From Planctomycetales bacterium (GTDB lineage: Bacteria; Planctomycetota; Planctomycetia; Isosphaerales; Isosphaeraceae): a stretch of DNA of 64,000 nucleotides. The stretch lies in contig DAIDHX010000301.1 of assembly GCA_027451885.1 (NCBI GenBank), positions 27,047 to 91,046 of the forward strand, in the 5' to 3' direction. Positions 17,242 to 28,911 of this stretch are shown in pieces. The stretch's first letter is position 1. Each line of letters opens with the position of its first letter. The translations under genes were made by a program, and so were the position numbers. The notes below the pieces were generated by a model. That model was not told the origin of the DNA. It searched no databases and saw only the letters and a program-made list of their open reading frames with translations.

Positions 17242-18859
17242 CCTGGCGCAGAGTCTCATCCAGCCAGCCCTCGCGAACGCCCTTCTTTCCCGGATGAATC
17301 CGAACAGCCACAAATGAGCGATCCCATCGCGTCTGGGGGCCTCGTTTGACCAGTTCAAGCCGGCCCAGATGGATCAATTCACCAAGGTCGCGGTCGCGGC
17401 CAATCACCAGCCATGAATTGGTGCTGGACATGGGACCCGTCTCCCGCCAGCCATCATGCACATCGCGCTCCGGAGGATGCAGAGCAAGGTCCAGCACACC
17501 CTGCCTCCAACTTGCGTAACGACCGAGATAGTACAATCGGGCTCCGCGATCATAGGGCACCTCGCCAAAGGGGCTAGGGTACGGCAGGCGATCCCATTCG
17601 TCGTACAAAAATACGACAGGTTCATCCCTTCGCGGGCTCAAAGTTTGATAGAAGGCCCATTCCTCAGCGCGGCGATCAAAACGCGGCACAACCCAACCGA
17701 AGGCCAGGCCATATGCACCTGCCAGGAACGTGAGTCCAAGCATCCAGGAACGACGCAAACCGAACTCATCGCATGCCTCAGCCTGGCGCCGTCGGTCGGC
17801 GATAGCGATCAGAACGTCCGCTGCCCAGATCGACCAGGGAATTTGAGCTGCAATCACATAATGGGCATGGCGCGCTCGCGCACATCCTAATACCACCAGC
17901 GGAACAAATCCCCACACCAACAAGAACGCGTGATCGCCCGGTCTCGATTCAGGATCGATCTGCGTGCGCCTGATCCGCCGGAGGCTTCCAGCCGCGCCCC
18001 AGACTGCAAACGGTGTCCAGGGCAACGCCTGACCCAAAATCCCCACGATATATTGGCCCCAGGACTCGCCCGTGAATGGGCTCGCCAAGCCTGATCCGCC
18101 AAATCGGCCAAAGCTATGGGTCCACCACAGTAACCAGGCATCCCCGCCATGAATGACGCCCATGGCCAATGGCCATAAATAAATGAAGATTAATACAAGT
18201 ACAAGAGATATTGGCTCACAGAGTTTTCGTAACCAGCTTCGATCCTGATCCACCAGCGCAATGCCAGCGACCAGCAGCAGAACAAACAGCGGCCCAAAAC
18301 CAATCCCCTTCACGAGCGAGGAAACCCCGAGACTGATCATGAAGAGCCAGCGACCGTAGCGCGCGAACCGGCTTGTGGTCCCAGGCGATCGTACAAGGAG
18401 TAGACCCACCATGGCCCAGCAAATCACGCAAGCAAGAATGATATCTGCTTCCGCAAGGCGTCCGCGGGCTACGGTCCAGTATGTGGTAGCCTGCAGCGCT
18501 CCGCTTAAGATCCCCACGCGTGGTCCACGCTCAAGCCGTCCAACCAGCGCTGTTCCCACGACCAGCAAGAGAGCCGCAATCGCGGACGGAATTCGCGAAA
18601 CCAGGGGACTCACATGGCCAGTCGTCCAGCCCAGCGCCGCGACAAGCCACCATGGCAACGGGGGCTTTTCCAGCCAGGGAATTGCGCCAATCGTGGGGTA
18701 TGCCCAGTTGCCTGACGCGAGCATCTCAATCGCGCCTTGCGCGATGAATGCTTCGTGATAATGCAGCCACCCTTGACCAGCCAGGCCGAGGCTGACGGCC
18801 AGAGCCCAGAGCCCAATCAACCAGCTCGCATCTTGCCAGCGCGCCTGGGGTTGAGCCAT
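17165..18859 (-). CDS. Membrane glycosyltransferase (GT39 / ArnT-like)
   Basis: A 564-residue polytopic protein. A first loop with HYHEAFIAQGAIEMLASGNW is followed by PWLEKPPLPWWLVA. This is the GT-C pattern of dolichyl-phosphate-mannose/ArnT-type transferases, with an acidic residue in the loop and the EKPPL motif. VARGRLAEADIILA fits the second conserved loop. About 10-12 spans are followed by a ~150-residue C-terminal soluble region. Substrates are probably polyprenyl-linked sugars transferred to lipid or protein outside the membrane. The start has GAGGG upstream. The last 77 bp overlap the fdhD end on the other strand. Confidence 0.8.
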   Translation of the reverse strand: MAQPQARWQDASWLIGLWALAVSLGLAGQGWLHYHEAFIAQGAIEMLASGNWAYPTIGAIPWLEKPPLPWWLVAALGWTTGHVSPLVSRIPSAIAALLLVVGTALVGRLERGPRVGILSGALQATTYWTVARGRLAEADIILACVICWAMVGLLLVRSPGTTSRFARYGRWLFMISLGVSSLVKGIGFGPLFVLLLVAGIALVDQDRSWLRKLCEPISLVLVLIFIYLWPLAMGVIHGGDAWLLWWTHSFGRFGGSGLASPFTGESWGQYIVGILGQALPWTPFAVWGAAGSLRRIRRTQIDPESRPGDHAFLLVWGFVPLVVLGCARARHAHYVIAAQIPWSIWAADVLIAIADRRRQAEACDEFGLRRSWMLGLTFLAGAYGLAFGWVVPRFDRRAEEWAFYQTLSPRRDEPVVFLYDEWDRLPYPSPFGEVPYDRGARLYYLGRYASWRQGVLDLALHPPERDVHDGWRETGPMSSTNSWLVIGRDRDLGELIHLGRLELVKRGPQTRWDRSFVAVRIHPGKKGVREGWLDETLRQVRASADSGPGSLRNETVLARSAHRR

Positions 18860-19552
18860 GATTTGGTCCCTCTTCAGCGCTCAGGTTTTCCGTGCCCGCA
18901 AACCCTACCGAAAACCTCCATTTCCGCCTATCTGAATCTGCGAACGACGCATCTCTCGATCGAGTGTTGGTGGCCCTGTTGTCACCTGGCTGTTCAGAAC
19001 CCGTTGATCAATTCACCCCTGGTCCCTTTTGTTGTGTTCGTCGCCGTCTCATACCGACTTTCATCAACGGACTCCTGTTGCTGTGAACGATCGATGCACA
19101 TCGTCGCCAACGCTTTGTCCACTCTGGCTCGAGCAACGTTGAATCTGAATAAGGTCTTTGCTATCATCATGTTGACTGACCGATGTCGAGTTTTATCCAC
19201 GGCATCGTATTGGCTCTCGAAGATTACGACGATGAGAGCCTTGTCATCATCTTCCGAGATGGTGGGATCACCAACTTGGGATCGTCGTATCCCGCGACGA
19301 ACTGGCTCGCCACCCCGAGGGTTGCTTAAGCACTGGTCGAGAAGCAAGGTCGCTGCGCAGGTCGCAGGGGACTGAGTCGGGTGAGCTTCACCTTCCCGGC
19401 CGCTTGGAGCAGCCAGGGATGAGTCGCGGGTCCAGGTTGGATCGAAGCGCAGGCAAGCTCGATCCACGGCCAGGGGACAATGAGATATTGGCCCGAGCAC
19501 GCTGATGCCCTGGGCGCAGAGCGGGCCATCCAAGCCGACGGGTGGGTTTCGA
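18860..19552. other. Gap upstream of dnaN, candidate origin-proximal region
   Basis: A 693-bp stretch between a minus-strand glycosyltransferase and dnaN. One TTATCCACG (19193-19201), one mismatch from the DnaA box TTATCCACA, is present. It lies inside the 48-codon ORF at 19183-19329. No clustered boxes, AT-rich unwinding element or RNA gene could be seen, so this is not a proven origin. Confidence 0.25.
19183..19329 (+). CDS. Possible small acidic protein upstream of dnaN
   Basis: A 48-codon open frame, MSSFIHGIVLALEDYDDES and onward, ending NWLATPRVA. Its composition resembles a real protein: alternating hydrophobic and acidic residues, a DGG turn and few rare codons, unlike the other frames here. 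It begins with a plain ATG and has no strong ribosome site. It ends 223 bp before dnaN on the same strand. No family was recognised. It may be a genuine small gene or a remnant of a longer one. Confidence 0.35.
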   Translation: MSSFIHGIVLALEDYDDESLVIIFRDGGITNLGSSYPATNWLATPRVA

Positions 19553-20674
19553 ATGAGGGCCGTGTGCCATCGCGAGGGTTTGCTGTCGGCATTTGCGGCC
19601 GTGAGCGGGGTCGCGCCGCTGCGGAGTCCCAAGGCGATCCTCCAGAATGTGAAGTTCACCGTGGATCGCACACGCGGCGCAACTCTCATGGCCACCGACC
19701 TTGAGGTAGGCATCCGCGCGCGAGTGCTCGGAGTCACCGCGGAAGAAAATGGAGCTGTGGTGCTTCCCACCGCGCGAATGTCATCGATCCTGAGAACAGC
19801 GCTCGATGAGACGCTGACGATTGAGAGCGATGACCAGAGGCTCCTGGTTCGCGGTGCACACTCGGAGTTCAGCCTGCCGCTTGAGGATGTTGAGCTCTTC
19901 CCGGAGTTGCCCGAATTTGCCGCGGCAAGCTATCACACCATCGCGGCCGGCGACCTCAAGAAGCTCATCCGGCGTACGGTGTTCGCGACGGACGTCGAAA
20001 GCACGCGTTACGCCCTCGGAGGCGTGCTCTTTGAATTCACTGCGGATTTACTAGCGCTCGTTGGAACAGATGGTCGGCGGCTCGCCCGGATGACGGCCGC
20101 GCTCGAAGCCGAGAACAGCCCGGCGCTACCCGGGGGCAGTCCAGTCGTGCCCGTGAAGGCGCTCAAGCTCCTCGAACGCAACCTGCTCGACGATGATCCG
20201 CCGGTGCATCTGGTGATCCAGGCAGGAACATCCATTCTCATTCGCACGGAAAGCGCGGTGATTTACAGCCGGCTCGTCGAGGGCCGTTTTCCCCGCTATC
20301 AGGACGTCTTCCCCGCGAGCGTGGAAACCAAGATCCCCATGCAGGTTGGCCCGCTCCGGATTGCCGTGGAGCAAGCTGCGATTGTGACCAGCGACGAAAG
20401 TCGAGGCGTTGACTTCCGCTTCTCGGAAGGGGTACTTTCGCTTATCACACAAACCGCCGAGATCGGAAGCTCGCACATCGAGCTGCCGATCCCATACGAA
20501 GGCAAGCCAATCGAGATCACATTCGATCCGCGCTACTTGATCGATGCGCTCAAGACCCTGGATGACAGCGCAACCATCACGGCGGAGCTGATCGACTCCA
20601 AAAACGCGGCTGTGTTTCGCACTGACGATCACTACGTCTATGTCGTCATGCCGCTCACCCGTGAGCGCAACTAA
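19553..20674 (+). CDS. dnaN: DNA polymerase III beta subunit (sliding clamp)
   Basis: A 373-residue ring-forming clamp that tethers the replicative polymerase to DNA. The N-terminus MRAVCHREGLLSAFAAV corresponds to the MKFTVERDALLEAL start of the family. LMATDLEVGIRARV, LEDVELFPELPEF, YALGGVLFEF, VGTDGRRLARM and the end YVYVVMPLTRERN are clamp motifs. The three-repeat length is usual. A longer in-frame start (19505) exists, but 19553 matches family N-termini. It is followed by dciA and gyrB on the same strand; recF, often between them, is absent. Confidence 0.93.
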   Translation: MRAVCHREGLLSAFAAVSGVAPLRSPKAILQNVKFTVDRTRGATLMATDLEVGIRARVLGVTAEENGAVVLPTARMSSILRTALDETLTIESDDQRLLVRGAHSEFSLPLEDVELFPELPEFAAASYHTIAAGDLKKLIRRTVFATDVESTRYALGGVLFEFTADLLALVGTDGRRLARMTAALEAENSPALPGGSPVVPVKALKLLERNLLDDDPPVHLVIQAGTSILIRTESAVIYSRLVEGRFPRYQDVFPASVETKIPMQVGPLRIAVEQAAIVTSDESRGVDFRFSEGVLSLITQTAEIGSSHIELPIPYEGKPIEITFDPRYLIDALKTLDDSATITAELIDSKNAAVFRTDDHYVYVVMPLTRERN

Positions 20675-20831
20675 GGTCAAGACCGGGCACGATTAGAACT
20701 GGCCCAACGGCCTTGAATCCCACCAGGCGAACGAGGTGTGCAATCTTCAGCCCAGGCGCAAGGTTCAGGATGGCAAAACGGCGCGGGGATGTGAGCGAAA
20801 CCACGGGGCGTGAGGAAGGATCATCACGGAG

Positions 20832-21158
20832 ATGACCAGCCCAAACCAACGGGGACCGCGGCCTCTAGGAGACGTGCTTGGAGACCTGTTTGCAATTCGC
20901 GGCCTGGCGCGGTTGCGCGCCCGCCAGGAGCTTGAAGCAGCCTGGACGGAGGCTGTGGGAGAGGCGTACGCGCGCGAGACTCGTGTCGATGAGGCAAAGG
21001 GTGGCGTGCTCCACGTAACGGTTGCAAATTCGTCGTTACTCGCGGAGCTGGCGGGCTTTCGCAAGGCAGAGCTTCTCGCAGCAATGCGGGCAAACGCGCG
21101 TGGCAGCTCCATTCGCGACCTGCGTTTCCGACTCGGCAAGGTCAACCCGAGAGCATGA
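20832..21158 (+). CDS. dciA: DciA-like helicase-loader protein (DUF721)
   Basis: A 108-residue protein of the DUF721 family, whose members (DciA) load the DnaB helicase in bacteria lacking DnaC or DnaI. Seen: PLGDVLGDLFAIRGLARLRARQELEAAWTEAVG, then TRVDEAKGGVLHVTVANSSLLAELAGFR and RDLRFRLG. This is the W-x-x-x-V-G and L-x-V-x-V-x-S-x-x-x-x-x-L pattern of the family. It sits between dnaN and gyrB, the usual site in many genomes. The ATG has a GGAG-type site only 2 nt upstream (ACGGAGATG), so the start is fair rather than certain. Confidence 0.85.
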   Translation: MTSPNQRGPRPLGDVLGDLFAIRGLARLRARQELEAAWTEAVGEAYARETRVDEAKGGVLHVTVANSSLLAELAGFRKAELLAAMRANARGSSIRDLRFRLGKVNPRA

Positions 21159-21206
21159 TGCCAAACAAATTGAGTCATTGGCATTCTTGAAGTCGAGGAG
21201 TAGTGA

Positions 21207-23792
<2,586 letters not shown>

Positions 23793-24084
23793 TCGGTGAG
23801 CCTGGAGGGGTCGACACGCCATGGCAGGGAGCGAGTTGCCTGGCGTCGTGAGTGGAGCTGAGAACTCGAGCAGGCGAGCTAATGCCCGTCTTGCCACCGC
23901 GGCTGAGAGCAACCGTACGTCGGCCTGTGGAAGCCGGCATGGGGCAAGGAAGTGGCAATCGCGGAGTGCAAAGGCCGAATCGTCCTGGGGTTGTGATCTA
24001 TCTCCAGAAGTGAGTCCACCACGAGATCGACGATCTGGTGGAACTTAGTCGGCGATTCGGAGCGCACTTGCAGGCGGAAGTTGC

Positions 24085-27000
24085 ATGACGGGAATTGCTC
24101 AGAAAGTCGCGCGGAACTTTAGCGATGCGGTCCGTGCGCGAGGTCAGGCGTATTTCCTCAAGGGGCGCGTTACCCTCCTGGCTGCACGTGGGGGTGAGGT
24201 TGTTGCCCGGGTTCGTGGTACGACGAAGTACCGCGTGCGGCTGCGGCTGCGTGGGCCCAGGTTGCTCACCATGTGTAGCTGCCCCTATTTCAGTCCGGAC
24301 GGCGAGCCTTGCAAGCATCTTTGGGCGACGCTGTTGCTTGCGGAATCGCGCGGCTTGCTGCAAACACCGCCGGTCGCCGTGATTCAAATGGTGCCGGAAC
24401 TTCCGCGTAGCGCCCCGCCGGTGGGTTACGAGGGCACTGTGGGGCACCCGGCCGAAGGCGGTGGCTACCCGCTGGGTGATGAACTCGGCCCCCGAAGTCT
24501 TCCTCCGTCGTCTCGGCCTCGGCCTCGGCCGCGCGATCGAGGTGGTCGCCCGGACGTTGGCGGGCCACCCGGCGCGTGGAATCGTCCCGCGCCTCCGGCG
24601 GGGGAGCGCCGGCGAGGTGATCTATCGGGCCGCGCCAAGATGAAAGGGGGTGCTCATCCGCCCCATGGAGCACCCGGCAATCCCTTGCGCGCCAAGGCGG
24701 TGAACCGGAACTCCAAACGGCTTCTTGTCTATGTCCTGGACGTTGGTGCCACCTCGACCCAGAACCAGGTCGTTATCGAACTTGCCCGCAGGCAGCGGAA
24801 AGTCACCGGCGAATGGGGACCATTACGCCCCTGGTATTACGCGCCCCAGGCGGCTCACGTCAAGTACGAGCCCGAGGATCGGCTGATCCTTGCGCTCCTT
24901 GATGAAGCCCACGGCGGTGCGTATTCGACCGCACCTGCCGGGGCCATCGCCCCTGCTCGGCCCGCGGGCGCGGGCTCCGAGCGAGCAGATCGAGGAATCC
25001 GGGGAACACGCCGATTTGTCCTCCGCAAGGATCAGGCAGCGCTTGTGGAACGGCTCGCGCGTACCGGCCGCTTAAGGCTCCGGCGGACGGACGGCGAGGA
25101 CGAGCCGCCCACCATTCGCTGGGATGACGGCCAGCCCTGGCGATTCTCTCTCGACATCCGTTCAGAACTCGGCGGCAAACGCTGGTCCTGGCGTGGAGCG
25201 CTCCACCGCGGCGATCAACGCATGGACCTGTCAGAGCCGCTGGTGCTTCTACCTGGCTTACTGATCCTTGGCGTCGGCCGCGCAGCACGGTTCGACGACC
25301 TTGGCGTCATGCCCTGGATTCTGCGGTTGCGGTTTGAAAAGGAAATTACCTTCGTCGAGCCGCAGCAGGATCTCATGCTCGGCCGTATCCTCGCCGAAAC
25401 CCGAGTGCCCCCACTCGAGCTCGTGGAGTCGCTGCCGCTCGACGAGATTATTGCCAAGCCCCGGCCTTGCATCACCCTGCGCACACCCCGCCAGAACTGG
25501 GGCCTGGGATCAGATAAACTCATCGGTGAACTTGAATTTGACTACGATGGTGCGGTGATCCCCGCGGGGCGGACCACTCCGCTGGCTGTCTCAACCGAGC
25601 TGGGCCTTGTGATTCGCCGCGATCCGCGCACCGAGAGCGCAGCGGACGTGAAGCTCTTTGAGCTGGGATTTCGCGAGGCCAAGGATCCTCGGCTCGATCC
25701 AGGCACGCTGGAGCTTCCGGCAAAACGCATGCCTCAGGTTGCCAAGGATCTGGTGGCGGCCGGGTGGCGCGTCGAGGCGGAGGGCAAGCTGATTCGCCCC
25801 GCCGGCGAGTTCAAGCTCGCGCTTTCCACCGGGATCGATTGGTTCGAGCTCGGCGGCGGTGTGGACTACGGCGATCAGCGCGTGAACTTGCCCGAGCTGC
25901 TGGCGGCGGCCAAGCGCGGCGAGACCATGATTGAACTGGGCGATGGCACGATGGGCATGCTCCCTGAGGAGTGGCTCAAAAAGTACGGCATGCTCGCTGA
26001 CCTGGCAACTTCTGCTAATGGATGCCTGCGCTTTGGCTCGTCCCAGGCGGGGATGCTCGATGCCCTGCTGGCGAATCAGCCGGAAATCCAGGTCGACGCG
26101 GCGTTCGAGAAAATCCGCCAGAATCTGCGCGAATTCGAGGGGATTGTCCCGGTCGATTCGCCGCCAGGGTTCCATGGCGAATTACGGCCATACCAGCGTG
26201 AGGGGTTAGGCTGGCTCGATTATCTGCACCGTTTTGGTTTTGGCGGAATCCTGGCGGACGATATGGGCCTGGGCAAGACGATCCAGGTGCTAGCGCTTCT
26301 TCAGCGCAGGCGAGCGCATCGCCAGTCGAAAGGACCATCGCTCGCCGTGGTGCCTCGATCGCTCGTCTTCAACTGGATCCAGGAGGCGGCGAAATTCACG
26401 CCTCGCCTGCGCGTGCTGGAATATACAGGCCCTGGCCGCCATGCACTCCGTGAGAATTTTCCCGAGTATGACCTCGTGGTCACCACCTACGGCACTGTGC
26501 GCACCGACATCGCGGAGCTCACGGCGTTTGAATTCGATTATGCGATCCTGGACGAGGCTCAGGCGATCAAGAACTCAGAAAGCCAGTCGGCGAAGGCTGC
26601 GCGGCTTTTGCGCAGCCGGTTCAAACTGGCGATGAGCGGTACTCCGATTGAAAATCACCTGGGAGAGCTCTGGTCGATCTTCGAGTTTCTGAATCCCGGA
26701 ATGCTTGGGGCGGACACGGTCTTCAAGCGGTTCACGAGCGGTGGTTCGAACCTCGATCAGGGGGACCGTTTCCTCCTGGCCAAGGCGCTCCGACCTTTCA
26801 TACTCAGGCGCACCAAACAACAAGTGGTGCGCGACCTGCCTGACAAGACCGAGCAAACGCTATTCTGCGACATGGAGGCCGAGCAAAGGCGGTGTTATGA
26901 CGAGCTTCGGGCTCACTACCGCGATGCGCTCTTGCGCAAGGACGCGGCAGAGCTCAATCGCTCCAAGATCGAAGTGCTGGAAGCACTGCTGCGACTGCGA

Positions 27001-27561
27001 CAGGCCGCGTGTCACCCTGGCCTCATCGCCGACGAACTGCTTCACGAGCCGAGCGCCAAGCTCGATATGCTCTTACCTTCGCTCGCGGAGATTGTTGAGG
27101 AAGGCCATAAGGTGCTCGTGTTCTCACAGTTCACGAGCTTTCTGGCGATTGTGCGGGAACGGCTTGAGCAGGAAAACATCGTCCACGAATATCTCGATGG
27201 CCGCACCCGCAATCGCGCGGCCAAGGTTGAGCGATTCCAGAATGATCCAGCGTGCCCCGTGTTCCTTATTAGCCTGAAGGCAGGCGGGCTGGGTCTCAAC
27301 CTCACCGCGGCGGAGTATGTTTACTTGCTCGATCCCTGGTGGAACCCAGCCGTCGAGGCGCAGGCGATCGACCGCTCGCACCGGATCGGCCAGACCCAAC
27401 ATGTGTTTGCCTACCGCCTGATCTGCCGCAACACGGTCGAGGAGAAGATTCTCGAACTCCAGCAAAAGAAGCGCGACCTGGCCGACGCCATCTTGAATGC
27501 GGACGACCGGAGCGTCATTCAGAACCTCTCGCGGGAAGATCTCGAGTTCCTGCTGTCTTGA
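24085..27561 (+). CDS. SWIM-zinc-finger SNF2/HepA-type ATPase
   Basis: An 1158-residue DNA-translocase-type protein. An N-terminal SWIM zinc finger is present: CSCPYFSPDGEPCKHLW, near residue 63, the CxC...CxH pattern. A Pro/Arg/Gly-rich low-complexity linker follows (~125-215). A helicase-associated beta-rich region with DUF3670-like character comes next. The SNF2 core has DDMGLGKTIQV (Walker A, ~727), LDEAQAIKN (~821), GTPIENHLGELWSIF, SLKAGGLGLNLTAAEYVYLLDPWWNPA and DRSHRIGQTQ. It is probably a chromatin-like remodeller or transcription-associated ATPase; its target is unknown. It stands alone after gyrB with a 290-bp gap. Confidence 0.88.
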   Translation: MTGIAQKVARNFSDAVRARGQAYFLKGRVTLLAARGGEVVARVRGTTKYRVRLRLRGPRLLTMCSCPYFSPDGEPCKHLWATLLLAESRGLLQTPPVAVIQMVPELPRSAPPVGYEGTVGHPAEGGGYPLGDELGPRSLPPSSRPRPRPRDRGGRPDVGGPPGAWNRPAPPAGERRRGDLSGRAKMKGGAHPPHGAPGNPLRAKAVNRNSKRLLVYVLDVGATSTQNQVVIELARRQRKVTGEWGPLRPWYYAPQAAHVKYEPEDRLILALLDEAHGGAYSTAPAGAIAPARPAGAGSERADRGIRGTRRFVLRKDQAALVERLARTGRLRLRRTDGEDEPPTIRWDDGQPWRFSLDIRSELGGKRWSWRGALHRGDQRMDLSEPLVLLPGLLILGVGRAARFDDLGVMPWILRLRFEKEITFVEPQQDLMLGRILAETRVPPLELVESLPLDEIIAKPRPCITLRTPRQNWGLGSDKLIGELEFDYDGAVIPAGRTTPLAVSTELGLVIRRDPRTESAADVKLFELGFREAKDPRLDPGTLELPAKRMPQVAKDLVAAGWRVEAEGKLIRPAGEFKLALSTGIDWFELGGGVDYGDQRVNLPELLAAAKRGETMIELGDGTMGMLPEEWLKKYGMLADLATSANGCLRFGSSQAGMLDALLANQPEIQVDAAFEKIRQNLREFEGIVPVDSPPGFHGELRPYQREGLGWLDYLHRFGFGGILADDMGLGKTIQVLALLQRRRAHRQSKGPSLAVVPRSLVFNWIQEAAKFTPRLRVLEYTGPGRHALRENFPEYDLVVTTYGTVRTDIAELTAFEFDYAILDEAQAIKNSESQSAKAARLLRSRFKLAMSGTPIENHLGELWSIFEFLNPGMLGADTVFKRFTSGGSNLDQGDRFLLAKALRPFILRRTKQQVVRDLPDKTEQTLFCDMEAEQRRCYDELRAHYRDALLRKDAAELNRSKIEVLEALLRLRQAACHPGLIADELLHEPSAKLDMLLPSLAEIVEEGHKVLVFSQFTSFLAIVRERLEQENIVHEYLDGRTRNRAAKVERFQNDPACPVFLISLKAGGLGLNLTAAEYVYLLDPWWNPAVEAQAIDRSHRIGQTQHVFAYRLICRNTVEEKILELQQKKRDLADAILNADDRSVIQNLSREDLEFLLS

Positions 27562-27591
27562 TTAGCCTCTGTGCCTGGAACGCGCTGTCGC

Positions 27592-28911
27592 TCAAAGCCG
27601 CTTGAGAGAGTTGGACCCGCGATCGCCCAGGCCGAAGATGTGCCGCACAAAGGTCAGCACGGGATGCGGATGCCCAGTCGGGTGATCATGATGCGGTTCT
27701 TCCACCGCGGAGCGGACCGCCGCGCGAGGGTGGTGCAAGAACTGATTCTGCAGCCGAATGGCCATCCGGCTGATGGCTTCGCGTGCCGTGGGACTGAGGT
27801 CCGGCTGGGCGGCAAAAAGTGCCGCAAGCTCGCGCTCCCGGATCCGATCCGCATGGAGGCCAAGCTCCTGTAAGAGCAAGCCAGCGTCGCGCTGATGAAC
27901 AAGCCGGTTGTAACAAGCAGCAGCCTCTCGGTCGATGATCGCGAGCGCTGGCTCAATTCCCTTTCTGCGCTCGAGGAGATTCGATTCCGCCTGCGAGCGC
28001 AGATCGTCGACATGGTAAAGCATAACCTGGTCAAGATCGCCGATGGCCGGGTCAAAGTCCCGAGGTACGGCAATGTCCAGGATCAGGGCCAGGCGATTCC
28101 TGCGCGCTTTTTGCACGCGTACATAACGGTTGTATGTAACAATGGGTTCCGTGGCCGCGGTTGTGCTCACAACCACGTCCGCCGCGGTGAGCGCTGCATC
28201 AAGCTGGTCAAAGGGCATGGCCTGCCCATTCCAGCGCGCCGCCGCCTCAATCGCGCGGTTGGGATCGCGATTCACCACAAGAATCCGCCCGGGCGACATC
28301 GTCCTGAGCCGTTCGAGCGTGAGCTCGCCCATTTTACCCGCGCCCAGAACCAGCACGGTCTTGTCTGTGAAGGAGTCGAAGACCCCGCGCGCCACATCGA
28401 GCGCCACACTGGCAACCGAAAGCCGACCCTGATCCATCCCCGTGCGTTCACGTACCAGCTTCCCAACCCGCAGGGCTGACTGAAACAGCGTGTGCAGGAT
28501 CACGCCAGCCGTTTTGCGCTCAGTCGAGGCCTGGTAGGCGTCTCGGACCTGGCCCAGGATCTGGCCTTCGCCGAGTACCAGGCTCTCAATGCTCGAGGCA
28601 ACACGAAAGAGATGCCCAACAACCCCTTGATCGTGGTAGGTCACGAGATGGTTGGCGAACACACACGGGTCAATGCCATGAAACTGGGCCAGCAGATCTG
28701 AGGCTGTGCTTGTAAGTGGGTCCGACTCACCTGGGCTGGCGAGATAAAGCTCAACGCGGTTGCAAGTTGAGAGAATCGCGACTTCCTGATCCTCAAGCGC
28801 GCGGGAGAAGAATTCGAGCGCAGGACCTAGCTTTCCCTGGTCAAACGCGAGCGCTTCGCGAACGGAAGCGGGTGCAGAGCGGTGGTCAACGCCGATCGCC
28901 AGAAGTCTCAC
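27592..28911 (-). CDS. hemA: Glutamyl-tRNA reductase
   Basis: A 439-residue enzyme that reduces glutamyl-tRNA(Glu) to glutamate-1-semialdehyde, the first step of C5 tetrapyrrole synthesis. Seen: LLAIGVDHRSAPASVREALAF and AILSTCNRVELYL with the nucleophile C50. Also GQVRDAYQ, LFQSALRVGKLVRERTG, VLVLGAGKMGELTLERLR, VVVSTTAATEPIV and ILDIAVPRDFDPA. Its start codon overlaps the stop of the CcsA/HemX-like gene (ATGA-type, 28908-28911), so translation is probably coupled. It is convergent with the SNF2 gene, stops 30 bp apart. Confidence 0.95.
   Translation of the reverse strand: MRLLAIGVDHRSAPASVREALAFDQGKLGPALEFFSRALEDQEVAILSTCNRVELYLASPGESDPLTSTASDLLAQFHGIDPCVFANHLVTYHDQGVVGHLFRVASSIESLVLGEGQILGQVRDAYQASTERKTAGVILHTLFQSALRVGKLVRERTGMDQGRLSVASVALDVARGVFDSFTDKTVLVLGAGKMGELTLERLRTMSPGRILVVNRDPNRAIEAAARWNGQAMPFDQLDAALTAADVVVSTTAATEPIVTYNRYVRVQKARRNRLALILDIAVPRDFDPAIGDLDQVMLYHVDDLRSQAESNLLERRKGIEPALAIIDREAAACYNRLVHQRDAGLLLQELGLHADRIRERELAALFAAQPDLSPTAREAISRMAIRLQNQFLHHPRAAVRSAVEEPHHDHPTGHPHPVLTFVRHIFGLGDRGSNSLKRL

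Noticed and set aside
19193..19201. Single DnaA-box-like TTATCCACG
   Set aside because: One near match with a mismatch is not enough for an origin; no cluster or AT-rich unwinding element was seen.
20713..20835. Short frame that overlaps the dciA start codon (ATGA)
   Set aside because: Its last part MAKRRGDVSETTGREEGSS is short, has no family likeness and lacks a good ribosome site. The coupling is probably chance.
24400..24700. Possible frameshift in the linker of the SNF2 protein
   Set aside because: Another frame is open here too, but the SWIM finger and SNF2 core are in the same frame on both sides, so a disordered linker explains it.
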